DNA from: Bacillota bacterium
GTDB lineage: Bacteria; Bacillota; Clostridia; Oscillospirales; Acutalibacteraceae
Assembly: GCA_023458755.1 (NCBI GenBank)
Contig: JAEWYE010000015.1
Coordinates: forward strand, 1 to 64,000
Length of the DNA stretch: 64,000 nt
Reading direction: 5' to 3'
In this document: piece after piece, positions 33,090 through 42,255 of the stretch
Position numbering within the stretch: position 1 is the stretch's first letter
How the letters are laid out: every line of letters begins with the position of its first letter
Made by a program: the position numbers and the translations under genes
Notes under the pieces: model-generated
The model's input: the letters and a program-made list of their open reading frames with translations, nothing else
Told to the model about the DNA's origin: nothing
Databases searched by the model: none

Positions 33090-34804
33090 GTGCAACTTTG
33101 TCTGCCGCAATCTGCGTATTGAATTCCAAGTATATTCATTCCTCGCTTGCGCCGTGGTGCCTGCTGGCGGGCGTTGACGCATATGGGGAACCGGGTATTA
33201 CCGCTCAGGTTATGGAAGGCACCATCAACGAGAAAATTGAACAGGTAACGCGGCGCATTGTTGCCCAAAACCCGCAGGTAATCGGTTTTTGCTGTTATAT
33301 CTGGAATATCACCGCCACCAAGGAACTGATACGGCAAATAAAAGATCAGCTGCCGGAGGCCGTTGTTGTTCTGGGCGGGCCAGAGGTAAGCTATCACCCG
33401 GAAGAAATCCTGCGTGAGGAACCGTTGGTTCAGTATGTCATTTCCGGTGAGGGGGAAGAACCGTTTGCCCTGCTTTTAAATGCCATACGCAACGGGGAAG
33501 AGCCAAGCGGCATTGACGGCCTTTGCTGCCGCAAAGAGGGGAAAATAGGAATCGTTCCGCCGCATACCCCGTCAAAAGAACCGCCCAGTCCGTATACACC
33601 GGCTTATTTCGCGGCGCTCAAAGGACGGATTGCCTATTTGGAGACCAGCCGTGGCTGCCCGTATTCCTGCGCGTTTTGCCTTTCCGGCCGGTGCGGAACC
33701 GCCCGATTTTTTGATTTGGAGCGTGCAAAACGCGAACTTCTTCTGCTGGCGAACAGCGGTGCAAGAACGGTAAAGCTGGTGGATCGCACCTTTAACGCCA
33801 ACCGCAAACGTGCGAACGAGTTGTTCCGGTTTATTATTGAAAACTATGGAAAAACGATTCCGGAAGGAGTCTGCTTCCATTTTGAACTTGCGGGGGATAT
33901 TCTTGACGACGAAACGATTTCCCTGCTTTCTACTGCTCCGCTTGGCGCTATGCAGCTTGAAATCGGGCTGCAGAGCTTTAATCCCCAAACACTTGCCGCC
34001 ATCCACCGCAAAACGGACGTGGAGCGTTTGAAACGCAATATCAGCCGCCTTGTAGCAAATGCCAACATGCACATTCACATTGATTTGATTGCTGGGCTCC
34101 CTTATGAGGATTTTTACAGCTTCGCACAGAGCTTTAATACCGCGTATGCACTCAAACCCAACATGCTTCAGCTTGGCTTTTTAAAGCTTCTGTACGGCGC
34201 GCCCATGCGGGAACAGCCGGAGGCATACCCCTGTGAATACGCAAAGGAACCGCCCTATGAGGTTCTTTCTACCCCGTGGCTTACCAAGCAGGAGCTCGCA
34301 AATCTGCACAGCATTGAAGACGCTTTGGAGCGGCTTTCCAACAGCGGACGTTTTCGCCGTACGCTTGCCTATCTGCTGCGGGAGGGAGAACAATCCGCGT
34401 TTGAGCTGTTCTATCAGTTTGGACTGTTTTGTGCGCGGCAGAAAGTCGACAAAATTTCGCTTGACGAATATACCACTTTGGTCTATGATTATTTCAGTCG
34501 TCAGAACAAAATCGACAAAGCTATATTGCGCGATGCGATGGTATGCGACCGGCTTGCAACCAATGCTTCGGGCAAGCTTCCGAATGTTTTGCGTGTAAAT
34601 GACCCGAATTTGAAGCGCGCGGTTCTTTTTTTGGAACAGAACGAGGAAACGCGTTCGCAAAAAGGCGTAAAGCGTGGGGTGGCCTTGCTGTATTCCGAAA
34701 AACGTGTGGCATATGCCGATTATAACGGCGAAAAGAACCCCATTACCGGTGAATATCCGCTTTCAAAAGTGAAAAATTCCGAACTGTTTTTAGCTACAGA
34801 ATAA
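33086..34804 (+). CDS. B12-binding radical SAM protein with DUF4080 tail
   Basis: A 572-residue protein: a cobalamin-binding Rossmann domain (about 1-140; VIGFCCYIWN, VVVLGGPEVSYHPEE, YVISGEGEE), a radical SAM core with CPYSCAFC (CxxxCxxC), VKLVDRTFNANRKRANE, then a C-terminal region of the DUF4080 type (HYF-like PYEVLSTPWLTKQEL, SRQNKIDKA). Class B cobalamin-dependent radical SAM enzymes methylate or rearrange unreactive carbons; the substrate is unknown. It is coupled to the 63-residue Cys-rich protein by ATGA. Confidence 0.88.
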   Translation: MSATLSAAICVLNSKYIHSSLAPWCLLAGVDAYGEPGITAQVMEGTINEKIEQVTRRIVAQNPQVIGFCCYIWNITATKELIRQIKDQLPEAVVVLGGPEVSYHPEEILREEPLVQYVISGEGEEPFALLLNAIRNGEEPSGIDGLCCRKEGKIGIVPPHTPSKEPPSPYTPAYFAALKGRIAYLETSRGCPYSCAFCLSGRCGTARFFDLERAKRELLLLANSGARTVKLVDRTFNANRKRANELFRFIIENYGKTIPEGVCFHFELAGDILDDETISLLSTAPLGAMQLEIGLQSFNPQTLAAIHRKTDVERLKRNISRLVANANMHIHIDLIAGLPYEDFYSFAQSFNTAYALKPNMLQLGFLKLLYGAPMREQPEAYPCEYAKEPPYEVLSTPWLTKQELANLHSIEDALERLSNSGRFRRTLAYLLREGEQSAFELFYQFGLFCARQKVDKISLDEYTTLVYDYFSRQNKIDKAILRDAMVCDRLATNASGKLPNVLRVNDPNLKRAVLFLEQNEETRSQKGVKRGVALLYSEKRVAYADYNGEKNPITGEYPLSKVKNSELFLATE

Positions 34805-34841
34805 CGGTATAAAACATGTATGCAGAATGGAGAGACTGTCA

Positions 34842-35783
34842 ATGATTACGACTGTAACGCTCAACCCCGCGCTGGATGTACTTTTGTCCGTCGATGAAAT
34901 TATTATCGGAGAGGCAAACCGAACCCAGCGTTTAGCAGAAACAGCGGCAGGCAAAGGAATCGACGTCGCAAAGGTTTTACGCGACCTGAATTGCGAAGTA
35001 AGCGCCACCGGCTTTTTGGGCGGAGACGTTGCGCATATTTTTCTTAACTGCTTTCAGCAGAAACAAATTGAGAATCAATTTATTTCCATACAGGAAACCA
35101 CCCGCACCAATATCCAGCTGTTTGACAAAAACGGGAAGCGCACCGAACTGTTGGAAAAAGGGCCGACCGTCACAGCATCGGAATGTGAATTACTAATGAA
35201 AAAGGTGAAATCGCTTGCCGCAAAAAGCAAGGTGGTCACCATCTGCGGAAGCGCGCCAAACGGTGTCAGCGAAGAATATTTCCGTGAATTGATTCGCACG
35301 GTGAAGCAATCGGGTGCCATTGTGATTACGGATACTTCCGGAAGCCTTTTAAAAATTGCGTTGGAAGAAAAAACGCATTTGATTAAGCCAAACCGAACCG
35401 AAATGATGGAACTCATGGGCAAATCCGACGCGACTCAAGCGGAAATCATCGCGTTCGCGCAGCAGCTTGTGAAAAACGGAGTTCCGTATATTCTGGTTTC
35501 ACTTGGCGGTGACGGTGCTATGCTCGTCTGCGAACAGGGTGTATGGCTCGGAAAAGCACCGGAGGTAGAAGTAAAAAGCACGCTCGGCTGCGGAGATACC
35601 ATGGTTGCCTCCCTCAGCCTTTCGCTGGGGCAGAATCTGCCGCCCGATGTTATGCTGAAAAATGCGATTGCGCTGTCTTCCGCGAATGCGATGACCTTTG
35701 AAACTGCGCATATTCAAACGCAGGATTACGAAGATCTGCTTTCCAGATGTGAGGTAACAAAGCTGGGTGGAGCAGAAGAATAA
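34842..35783 (+). CDS. PfkB-family sugar kinase, 1-phosphofructokinase type
   Basis: A 313-residue ribokinase-fold kinase starting MITTVTLNPALDVLLSVDE, the usual FruK/LacC opening, with AAGKGIDVAKVLRDL, the sugar-binding GFLGGD, and the ATP/anion-hole motif LGCGDTMVASL (catalytic Asp). It would phosphorylate fructose-1-phosphate or tagatose-6-phosphate in the cytosol. No PTS genes are next to it, so the sugar is not fixed by context. ATG 34842 after GGAGAGACTGTCA is chosen over 34827. A strong terminator follows. Confidence 0.88.
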   Translation: MITTVTLNPALDVLLSVDEIIIGEANRTQRLAETAAGKGIDVAKVLRDLNCEVSATGFLGGDVAHIFLNCFQQKQIENQFISIQETTRTNIQLFDKNGKRTELLEKGPTVTASECELLMKKVKSLAAKSKVVTICGSAPNGVSEEYFRELIRTVKQSGAIVITDTSGSLLKIALEEKTHLIKPNRTEMMELMGKSDATQAEIIAFAQQLVKNGVPYILVSLGGDGAMLVCEQGVWLGKAPEVEVKSTLGCGDTMVASLSLSLGQNLPPDVMLKNAIALSSANAMTFETAHIQTQDYEDLLSRCEVTKLGGAEE

Positions 35784-35815
35784 GCGCTTTTGCAGCCATC
35801 TATGTAACAAGAAAG

Positions 35816-35844
35816 GCAGCAAGCATCACGCTTGCTGCCTTTTG
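35816..35844 (+). terminator. Terminator after the sugar kinase gene
   Basis: GGCAGCAAGC-ATCAC-GCTTGCTGCC, a perfect 10-bp stem, followed by TTTT. The 104-bp MITE-like repeat begins 2 bases later. Confidence 0.85.
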
Positions 35845-35846
35845 CT

Positions 35847-35950
35847 ATAGTCCGTTAACTTTAGAAAACATCCAAGAAACAAGCACAAAATCTTTGATAT
35901 ATGGATTTTACGCTTGGAGATTGGTCTTGTTTTCAAATTAACTGACTATA
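35847..35950. repeat. MITE-like element with TATAGTC ends (104 bp)
   Basis: The left end TATAGTCCGTTAACTTTAGA... and the reverse complement of the right end TATAGTCAGTTAATTTGA... are nearly the same over about 23-25 bases, so the element has terminal inverted repeats. The interior codes for nothing. A 44-bp relative lies at 690-733. Ends flanked by TA fit TA-targeting elements of the IS630/Tc1 group. Confidence 0.6.
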
Positions 35951-35965
35951 TTTGCAAACAAATCG

Positions 35966-36439
35966 CTATTTTACATACCCGTCGTAAATCTTCACAATTT
36001 TCTCCGCGTTTGGGGATACGAGCATGCTCACATAGTTGCCGCTTTGCCGAACACTGCATTTTTTAATAATTGCGTACTGCTCCGGCAGATACGTGATATT
36101 CGCGTTGATTTTATCCTGATAGCGTGTGTCCAGCGCGGTTTTAATCCGTTTTGCGGAATCGGCGTCCTTGCCCTCAATCATGACAAGCTCATCGGCTTTT
36201 ATTCCGGTGGTGTCAACAAGAGCGGCAAACTGCTTTACGTCCTCCGCTTTGATTCCATAGTTAGAATTCAAATCGTCCTTGGTTAAGTCCATCGTGTCTG
36301 TAAAGGTGACCTGTGACTTGATGTCCTTCATCACCGCGCTTAAATCCACATTTGCGTTCGTCCCGCCATTTGAACAGCCGGCAAACAGGATAACGGATAG
36401 AATTGAAATCAACAGGCAAAGGCTTTTTTTCATTTTCAA
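35966..36439 (-). CDS. DUF4358 lipoprotein
   Basis: A 157-residue exported protein with a lipoprotein signal (LLISILSVILFAGC; Cys22) and a DUF4358-like body (DLSAVMKDIKSQVTFTD, LVMIEGKDADSAKRIKTAL, QYAIIKKCSVRQSGNYV). The family is common in Clostridia and of unknown function. The translation start is TTG at 36439, preceded by AAGGGGGAAA at good spacing. It is followed downstream by a MITE-like repeat. It may share a transcript with the SGNH lipoprotein upstream (64 bp apart), although the role of either is unknown. Confidence 0.78.
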   Translation of the reverse strand: MKMKKSLCLLISILSVILFAGCSNGGTNANVDLSAVMKDIKSQVTFTDTMDLTKDDLNSNYGIKAEDVKQFAALVDTTGIKADELVMIEGKDADSAKRIKTALDTRYQDKINANITYLPEQYAIIKKCSVRQSGNYVSMLVSPNAEKIVKIYDGYVK

Positions 36440-36503
36440 CGTAATTTCCCCCTTAAAGCTTATATCCTAAATAAATTCTTTTATTCCGTACAAATTTGCT
36501 TTC

Positions 36504-37460
36504 TTAATGAACCGAATGCGTCAGCAGATAATCCACCCACACCTGACACGCGGTATCGGTAAAGTGCATGCCTAAAATTTGCGGGTCACTGCAATAGCTT
36601 GCAATCAGCGCACCGTTTTTGTCGCGCATGACTTCGGCGACGTCAATAAAATAATAACCGTTTTGTTTGCACAAAGCCGCCAGCTTTTGGTCGTAGGCAT
36701 ACATATTTGCATTATTCAAATATTTGCGCTGCATGTCTTGAACCATCGGCGTGGCCGACTGCACCAGAATCACAGTATTCGGCGATTTTGCTTTGATTCG
36801 TCCAATAAGTGTTTCCATGTTTTTGACCGAACCGTCGATTCCATATACGGCAATGTCGTTCATGCCGAGCATGATGTAAACCTTTTTTGCGCCCATCGCG
36901 GCTACACTGTCTTCCAGCAGCATTTTTTTGCCGCTATAAGCGGGATGAATGGATGTAGCGCTGACCGGCTGCAATGCGTTGCCGCTGCCCATGCTGCCCT
37001 GCACCAAAAACTGTGCTTTACCGAAGAATCCGGTATCGCTTTGGCGTTTTTTCGCCGCGTACAGTTTCAGTTTTAAAGAGACGGAATCGCCGATGAATAC
37101 CGCGTCATCCAAATACGACATGCTGACTTTGGCGGAAGCCGGCACTGCTCCTGGTGCTGCGCTGACCGGAGCAGCGGCACCAGTAGAGGAGAGCGAGTCC
37201 GTTTTTGCGGATGCGGTAGATTTACTGCTGGATGCGGCGGATATACTGGAAGATACAAGATCACTTGCGGAAACGGAGGATGAAGTCTGCGGCTGAGACT
37301 CAGAAGAGGATACCAAAGTTTGGCTGGGGGCTGCTGACAAGGAATCCATGCTGCTCGATGATGCGTTTTGATTTTTGGAACAGCCGCCTAAAAGCAGCAG
37401 GAGCGCAAGTGTAAGAGCAGATAGTCTGTTGCAGGACAGGTGTGTAATCTTAATGCCCAT
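36504..37460 (-). CDS. SGNH/GDSL-type hydrolase lipoprotein
   Basis: About 318 residues: lipoprotein signal (ALTLALLLLLGGC), a long Ser/Ala-rich linker (about 25-100), and an SGNH domain with block I FIGDSVSLKL, block III MLGMNDIAVYG and block V LGMHFTDTAC. Such cell-surface esterases often deacetylate or deacylate wall polymers or carbohydrates. ATG 37460 is preferred over 37475 because GAGGATGAGGG precedes it. Catalytic Ser, Gly, Asn and His blocks appear to be present; the final Asp-x-x-His reads LGMHF, a variant. Confidence 0.8.
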   Translation of the reverse strand: MGIKITHLSCNRLSALTLALLLLLGGCSKNQNASSSSMDSLSAAPSQTLVSSSESQPQTSSSVSASDLVSSSISAASSSKSTASAKTDSLSSTGAAAPVSAAPGAVPASAKVSMSYLDDAVFIGDSVSLKLKLYAAKKRQSDTGFFGKAQFLVQGSMGSGNALQPVSATSIHPAYSGKKMLLEDSVAAMGAKKVYIMLGMNDIAVYGIDGSVKNMETLIGRIKAKSPNTVILVQSATPMVQDMQRKYLNNANMYAYDQKLAALCKQNGYYFIDVAEVMRDKNGALIASYCSDPQILGMHFTDTACQVWVDYLLTHSVH

Positions 37461-37819
37461 AATTAAAACCCTCATCCTCTCTGTATGATTCTCTGTTTAT
37501 TCCACAAAGTTTTGCACGTTATTCTTATTTTCTCAAGGTTGCGCCGAAAAAACCGGCTTTTCAACAGATTTCCAATATTAAACATTTATGAGAAAAACTA
37601 TTTTGTTTCTCTATTCTATCATGTACCGAACAATAGTACAATCGGGATTCCTAAATTTTTTTCAAGACCTACAGTAAGTTTTTCCTATATACGATTATCT
37701 TGTCCGTTTCTTTCTGTTGAGAATTCATATAATATTCTTGCAATGCAAGGTTAATATATGCTATTATCATAAGTATGGGATTTTCTTGTAAATTATTAAC
37801 GAATTTTGGAAGTGGTTGT
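37461..37819. other. Intergenic region between SGNH lipoprotein and hydrogenase fusion
   Basis: These 359 bases between divergent genes contain a candidate promoter for the hydrogenase (37738-37767). Apart from a small GCCG/CGGC hairpin near 37542 I see no gene, repeat or RNA element. Confidence 0.5.
37738..37767 (+). promoter_or_regulatory. Candidate promoter for the hydrogenase fusion gene
   Basis: TTGCAA (37738-37743), an 18-base spacer and TATTAT (37762-37767), about 52 bases ahead of the chosen start. Confidence 0.4.
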
Positions 37820-40800
37820 ATGAAAGAAATTTTGAAAAGAAATCGGATTCGAGTAACGGTCAACAGTCGGGAAATTGAAGTGTATGAGGGCCTTACAATA
37901 CTTCAGGCTTTGCTTCAGGAAGATATTGTGATTCCCCATTTGTGTTACGATTTGCGTTTGGAAAGGGCAAACGGGAACTGCGGCCTGTGCGTTGTTGAAA
38001 TCGGAGAAGATAAAAGGGTTGTGAAAGCCTGTCAGACACCGATTAGGGCTGGCATGGTAATCTGCACGAACAGTGCGGGTCTTAATAACTATCGGAAAAT
38101 CCGTCTGGAACAGCTTCTTTCGGATCATAATGCCGACTGTGTTGCCCCCTGTGTAACGACTTGTCCCGCAAACGTGGATATTCAGCGTTATATCCGCCAT
38201 GTTAGCTACGGAAATTTTGAAGAGGCGTTACGGGTCATTAAGCAGAGCAACCCGTTCCCAAGCGTGTGCGGACGTGTCTGCCCGCATCCGTGCGAAGCAA
38301 AATGCCGCCGCAATCTCGTTGATGCTCCTGTTGCCATCAACAATATTAAGCGCTTTGTAGCGGATTGGGATATGGCAAGGGATACCCAGTGGATACCAAA
38401 GAAAAAGGCTCCGACCGGCAAGCGGATTGCCGTCGTGGGCGCTGGCCCGTCCGGCCTTACAGCGGCATACTACAGTGCGATAAACGGCCACGATGTAACC
38501 GTGTTCGAGCGTCAGCCGCAGGCAGGCGGAATGATGCGTTACGGCATTCCGGAATATCGTCTGCCCAAGGCCACGCTGGACAAAGAAATCAAAATCATTG
38601 AGAAGCTCGGCGTGAAGATTATGACGGAAAAATCCTTGGGCACACACATCATGCTCGAAGATTTACATAAGGATTTTGACGCGGTATATCTTGCAATTGG
38701 TTCCTGGCGTGCGACCCCGATGAATATCGAAGGAGAAAATCTGGATGGTGTTTGGCTAGGTATCCAATACCTGGAGCAGGTTATCAAAGGCGCAACAATC
38801 CATCTCGGTGATACCGTTATTGTAATCGGCGGCGGAAATACCGCCATCGACTGTGTGCGCACGGCTCTTCGCAACGGCGCGAAGAATGTGAAGCTTGTGT
38901 ACCGGCGCACACAGGAGGAAATGCCTGCCGAGCCGTATGAAGTGGAAGAGGCAATCCGTGAAGGCGTCGAGATGCTTTTCCTGATGGCTCCCACCAAAAT
39001 CACCATGGAAAACGGCAAGAAAAAACTCCAGTGCATCAAAATGCAGCTCGGTGAAGCTGACCGTTCCGGCCGCCGCCGTCCTATCCCAATCGACGGCAGT
39101 GAAATCGAAATTGAAGCGGACACCATTATCGGCGCAATCGGACAGAGCACCAATACGCAGTTCCTGTATAACGATCTTCCCGCCCGTTTGAATAAATGGG
39201 GCGATATTGAAATTAACGGAAAGACATTCCAGACCTCGGAAGATAATATTTTTGCGGGCGGTGACTGCGTAACAGGCCCTGCGACGGTCATTCAGGCAGT
39301 CGGTGCCGGACGCCATGCCGCCGAATCCATGAATCAGTATCTATTAAAGGGATATGTGAAGGAAGGAAACACCGATTACAGCTGCAGCAGAGGTTCGCTG
39401 GAAGACCTGCCGCGCTGGGAATATGAGCAGATGCCGAAACTGGCACGCGCTTCCATGCCCGCGTTATCCTTGGAGGAGCGCAAAAACAACCAGAAAGAGG
39501 TCGAACTGGGTTATGATGAAAAAACAGCCGTCGAGGAAGCAAAACGCTGCCTGAAATGCGGGTGTACAGAACGCTATAGCTGTGATTTGAGAAAAGACGC
39601 GAGTGATTATGGAGTTACTTTCCAGCAGCCGGAGCATGTGCGTGAATATATTCCGATTGTGGAAGACCATCCGTACATTGTGCGTGACCATAACAAATGC
39701 ATTTCCTGCGGACGCTGTATTGCGGCGTGTGCGGAAGTGGAGGGCCCGGATGTACTGGCCTATTACATTAAGCACGGGCGTGCTTTGGTCGGCACCAAAA
39801 GCGGTTTGCCTCTGCGTGAAACCGACTGCGTCAACTGCGGTCAGTGCGCCAATGCCTGCCCGTGCGGCGCGCTTACGGTAAAGAGTGAAAAAGCAAAGGT
39901 ATTCCGTGCGATTAACGACCCAACCAAGACGGTTGTTGCATTTGTGGCACCCGCCGTGCGAAGTGTTGTTTCCTCCCGCTTTCATATTCCGTTTAACGAT
40001 GCTTCGCCGTTTATGGCAGGTTTACTGAAAAAGCTTGGCTTTGACAAGGTGTTCGATTTCACCTTTGCCGCCGATTTGACCATTGTTGAGGAAACCACGG
40101 AATTCTTAAACCGTGTTAAAAACAAAGGTGTGCTTCCGCAGTTTACTTCCTGCTGCCCGGGTTGGGTAAGATTTGTGGAAAAACGCTATCCGGAAATTGT
40201 CCCTTACCTTTCCACCTGCAAATCGCCGCAGATGATGATGGGTGCGACCGTAAAAAATCACTTTGCAAAGCTTGCGGACATTAAAAAGGAAGATTTGTTT
40301 GTGGTTTCCATCGTTCCCTGTATTGCAAAGAAGTTTGAAGCCGCGCGTCCGGAGTTTGCGGAAAACGGAATCCGTGATGTCGACGCCGTGATTACTTCAA
40401 AAGAAATGCTCGATATGATGGCGCTTACCAATACAGAGGTTGAGGATATTGTTCCTTGTGAATTTGACGAGCCCTATAAGCAGGTTTCAGGTGCGGGCAT
40501 CCTGTTTGGGGCTTCCGGCGGTGTCGCGGAGGCAGCGCTGCGTATGGCCGTTGAAAAAGTAACCGGAAAGCCGCTCACCGAGCATCTGGATTTTGAAGAA
40601 ATCCGCGGCTTTGAAGGCGTAAAGGAATCGACTGTGGATGCGGGTGATACAAAGCTGCGCATAGCGGTTGTCAGCGGCTTGAATAACGCCGAGCCGATTA
40701 TTGAGAAAATTATTCGCGGTGTTGATGTAGGTTACGATATCATTGAAGTCATGGCCTGCCCCGGCGGGTGTATCTGCGGAGCCGGACATCCGGTACCGGA

Positions 40801-41260
40801 AAAAATCGACGCGCTCGAAAAGCGCCAGCAGGTGCTGGTGAATATTGATAAAACATCCAAGTACCGCAAGTCTCAGGAAAACCCGGATATTCTCAATCTG
40901 TACAAGGAATTTTACGGAGAGCCAAATTCTCCGCTTGCACACGGACTGCTTCATACGCATTATTTCCCGCGTGTGGGGGATAGCATGGAAAGCACAGTTC
41001 GCAGAAAGCATGATTCGGCTTACGTGACACAGGAGATCGAAATTTGCGTCTGTGACGACTGCAAGCGCAAAGGAGCCACGGAGCTGTATTATATTTTAAC
41101 GGATAAAATCAATAAGCTGGGCATGAGTTCCTTTATCAGCGTAAAAACAATCCGGTTAAAAGAAACCCATCCGGAGGGCGGAATTTATATCACGCTAAAC
41201 GGAAAACGTATTGAGAAACAGGAACTGGATCTGGTATTAAAGGCAAAAGTCACAGAATAA
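37820..41260 (+). CDS. [FeFe]-hydrogenase fused to a GltD-like flavin oxidoreductase
   Basis: A 1146-residue multidomain redox enzyme. In order: a [2Fe-2S] ferredoxin-like domain (to about 85), Cys-rich Fer4_20/GltD N-terminal domain (CVAPCVTTCP, CGRVCPHPCEAKC), FAD/NAD(P)-binding folds (GAGPSG at 207-212; second GGG near 337), a CLKCGC turn, two [4Fe-4S] motifs (C627 CISCGRC and C670 CVNCGQC), then the H-cluster domain: TSCCPGW from T776, VPCIAKK with C834, and MACPGGCICGAG from M978. A small hydrogenase subunit and a [2Fe-2S] thioredoxin-like tail (CVCDDC) close the chain. It would couple NAD(P)H and H2, possibly with ferredoxin. ATG 37820 follows GGAAGTGG. Maturation genes hydEFG are not in the window. 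Confidence 0.88.
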   Translation: MKEILKRNRIRVTVNSREIEVYEGLTILQALLQEDIVIPHLCYDLRLERANGNCGLCVVEIGEDKRVVKACQTPIRAGMVICTNSAGLNNYRKIRLEQLLSDHNADCVAPCVTTCPANVDIQRYIRHVSYGNFEEALRVIKQSNPFPSVCGRVCPHPCEAKCRRNLVDAPVAINNIKRFVADWDMARDTQWIPKKKAPTGKRIAVVGAGPSGLTAAYYSAINGHDVTVFERQPQAGGMMRYGIPEYRLPKATLDKEIKIIEKLGVKIMTEKSLGTHIMLEDLHKDFDAVYLAIGSWRATPMNIEGENLDGVWLGIQYLEQVIKGATIHLGDTVIVIGGGNTAIDCVRTALRNGAKNVKLVYRRTQEEMPAEPYEVEEAIREGVEMLFLMAPTKITMENGKKKLQCIKMQLGEADRSGRRRPIPIDGSEIEIEADTIIGAIGQSTNTQFLYNDLPARLNKWGDIEINGKTFQTSEDNIFAGGDCVTGPATVIQAVGAGRHAAESMNQYLLKGYVKEGNTDYSCSRGSLEDLPRWEYEQMPKLARASMPALSLEERKNNQKEVELGYDEKTAVEEAKRCLKCGCTERYSCDLRKDASDYGVTFQQPEHVREYIPIVEDHPYIVRDHNKCISCGRCIAACAEVEGPDVLAYYIKHGRALVGTKSGLPLRETDCVNCGQCANACPCGALTVKSEKAKVFRAINDPTKTVVAFVAPAVRSVVSSRFHIPFNDASPFMAGLLKKLGFDKVFDFTFAADLTIVEETTEFLNRVKNKGVLPQFTSCCPGWVRFVEKRYPEIVPYLSTCKSPQMMMGATVKNHFAKLADIKKEDLFVVSIVPCIAKKFEAARPEFAENGIRDVDAVITSKEMLDMMALTNTEVEDIVPCEFDEPYKQVSGAGILFGASGGVAEAALRMAVEKVTGKPLTEHLDFEEIRGFEGVKESTVDAGDTKLRIAVVSGLNNAEPIIEKIIRGVDVGYDIIEVMACPGGCICGAGHPVPEKIDALEKRQQVLVNIDKTSKYRKSQENPDILNLYKEFYGEPNSPLAHGLLHTHYFPRVGDSMESTVRRKHDSAYVTQEIEICVCDDCKRKGATELYYILTDKINKLGMSSFISVKTIRLKETHPEGGIYITLNGKRIEKQELDLVLKAKVTE

Positions 41261-41283
41261 GAAGTATCAATTATTATAAATTA

Positions 41284-41322
41284 AAGCCGGACGCGGATTA
41301 TCAAAATCTGCGTCCGGCTTTT
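41284..41322 (+). terminator. Terminator after the hydrogenase fusion gene
   Basis: AAGCCGGACGCGGAT and ATCTGCGTCCGGCTT pair with one mismatch around TATCAAA and are followed by TTCT. Confidence 0.85.
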
Positions 41323-41383
41323 CTGTGTGGCGGAAGTTTGCTTCGCTCCTTGACCCCCATAGAGTGCAGCAGAAATTGCTCTA

Positions 41384-41418
41384 AAATAAAAAGAGATGAA
41401 GGGGCACAGCCCCTTCAT
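41384..41418 (-). terminator. Terminator of the fab-acc-degV operon
   Basis: On the minus strand ATGAAGGGG-CTGTG-CCCCTTCAT is followed by CTCTTTTTATTTT. It sits 10 bases past the degV stop codon and would end the 10-kb operon. Confidence 0.85.
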
Positions 41419-41427
41419 TCTTAAAAA

Positions 41428-42255
41428 TTACTCTTCACAAATCCAAGAAACGCCGATTGCGCCAAGCCCGATATTAATACAGATAACCGGCCCGACCGTG
41501 CTGATTTTCAGCTCCGCGTTCGGTAAACTGCGCCGAATTTCGGCGGTCAGCGGCCCGATGGCCGTATGGTCATCCAAAGCCTGAATTACAATTTTGGTTG
41601 CGTTTTTCGGAATGCGGTTCGTAAGTTTCTGAATCAGCTCCCGTTTTCCGCGCGCGGTACCCTGCGCGACTAAAGCGCCTTCCTCACACAGCAGGATGGG
41701 GCGCAGATTCAAAATCGTGCCGACGGACTGTCTTACCAGCGTGAGCCTGCCGCTTCTGCGTAAAGCGTCCATATTGTTTACAGAAAAGGCAATGCCAATA
41801 TTATCGCGTATCGCTTCCAGTTTTGCGGCAACCTCTTTTAGAGAATACCCGCTGCGCACAAATTCCACCGATTTTTTCATAAACAGCGAAAGGCCGCCCG
41901 CTGTTGTGTGGGAGTCCACCACGATGATCTTGTCGGAATTCACGGTTTTGGCGGCGAGGGACGCACAGCTGTAGGTGCCGCTTAAGCGAGAGGAAATAAC
42001 GGGGCAGATTACCTCATAATTCTGGCGGATGAGTTCTTCGAAAATACTCATGAACTCAGAAAGGGAGGCCTGCGAAGTTTTGCATTTGCTGGGGTGACGC
42101 GCAATCAGCGCTTCAAAATCGCCGTTGTGATCGCCGTAGCTTTCCACAAAAAGCTGTCCAGCTACCGTGTAGCTCATCGGAACGATTTTTACACCCATTG
42201 CCTCTGTTTCCGCCTTCGTCAGGTAGGCGGTGCTGTCGGTTACGAGTGCAATCAC
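41428..42255 (-). CDS. DegV-family fatty-acid-binding protein (FakB-like)
   Basis: A 275-residue DegV protein: MIALVTDSTAYL opening, FVESYGDHNGDFEALI, KTSQASLSEFMSIFEEL, ISSRLSGTYSCASLAA, VDSHTTAGGLSLF. DegV/FakB proteins hold a fatty acid for phosphorylation by FakA. The start is GTG overlapping the accA stop (GTGA), so it is translated as the last gene of the fatty-acid operon. That context supports a lipid role strongly. The fakA kinase is not in view. Confidence 0.88.
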   Translation of the reverse strand: MIALVTDSTAYLTKAETEAMGVKIVPMSYTVAGQLFVESYGDHNGDFEALIARHPSKCKTSQASLSEFMSIFEELIRQNYEVICPVISSRLSGTYSCASLAAKTVNSDKIIVVDSHTTAGGLSLFMKKSVEFVRSGYSLKEVAAKLEAIRDNIGIAFSVNNMDALRRSGRLTLVRQSVGTILNLRPILLCEEGALVAQGTARGKRELIQKLTNRIPKNATKIVIQALDDHTAIGPLTAEIRRSLPNAELKISTVGPVICINIGLGAIGVSWICEE

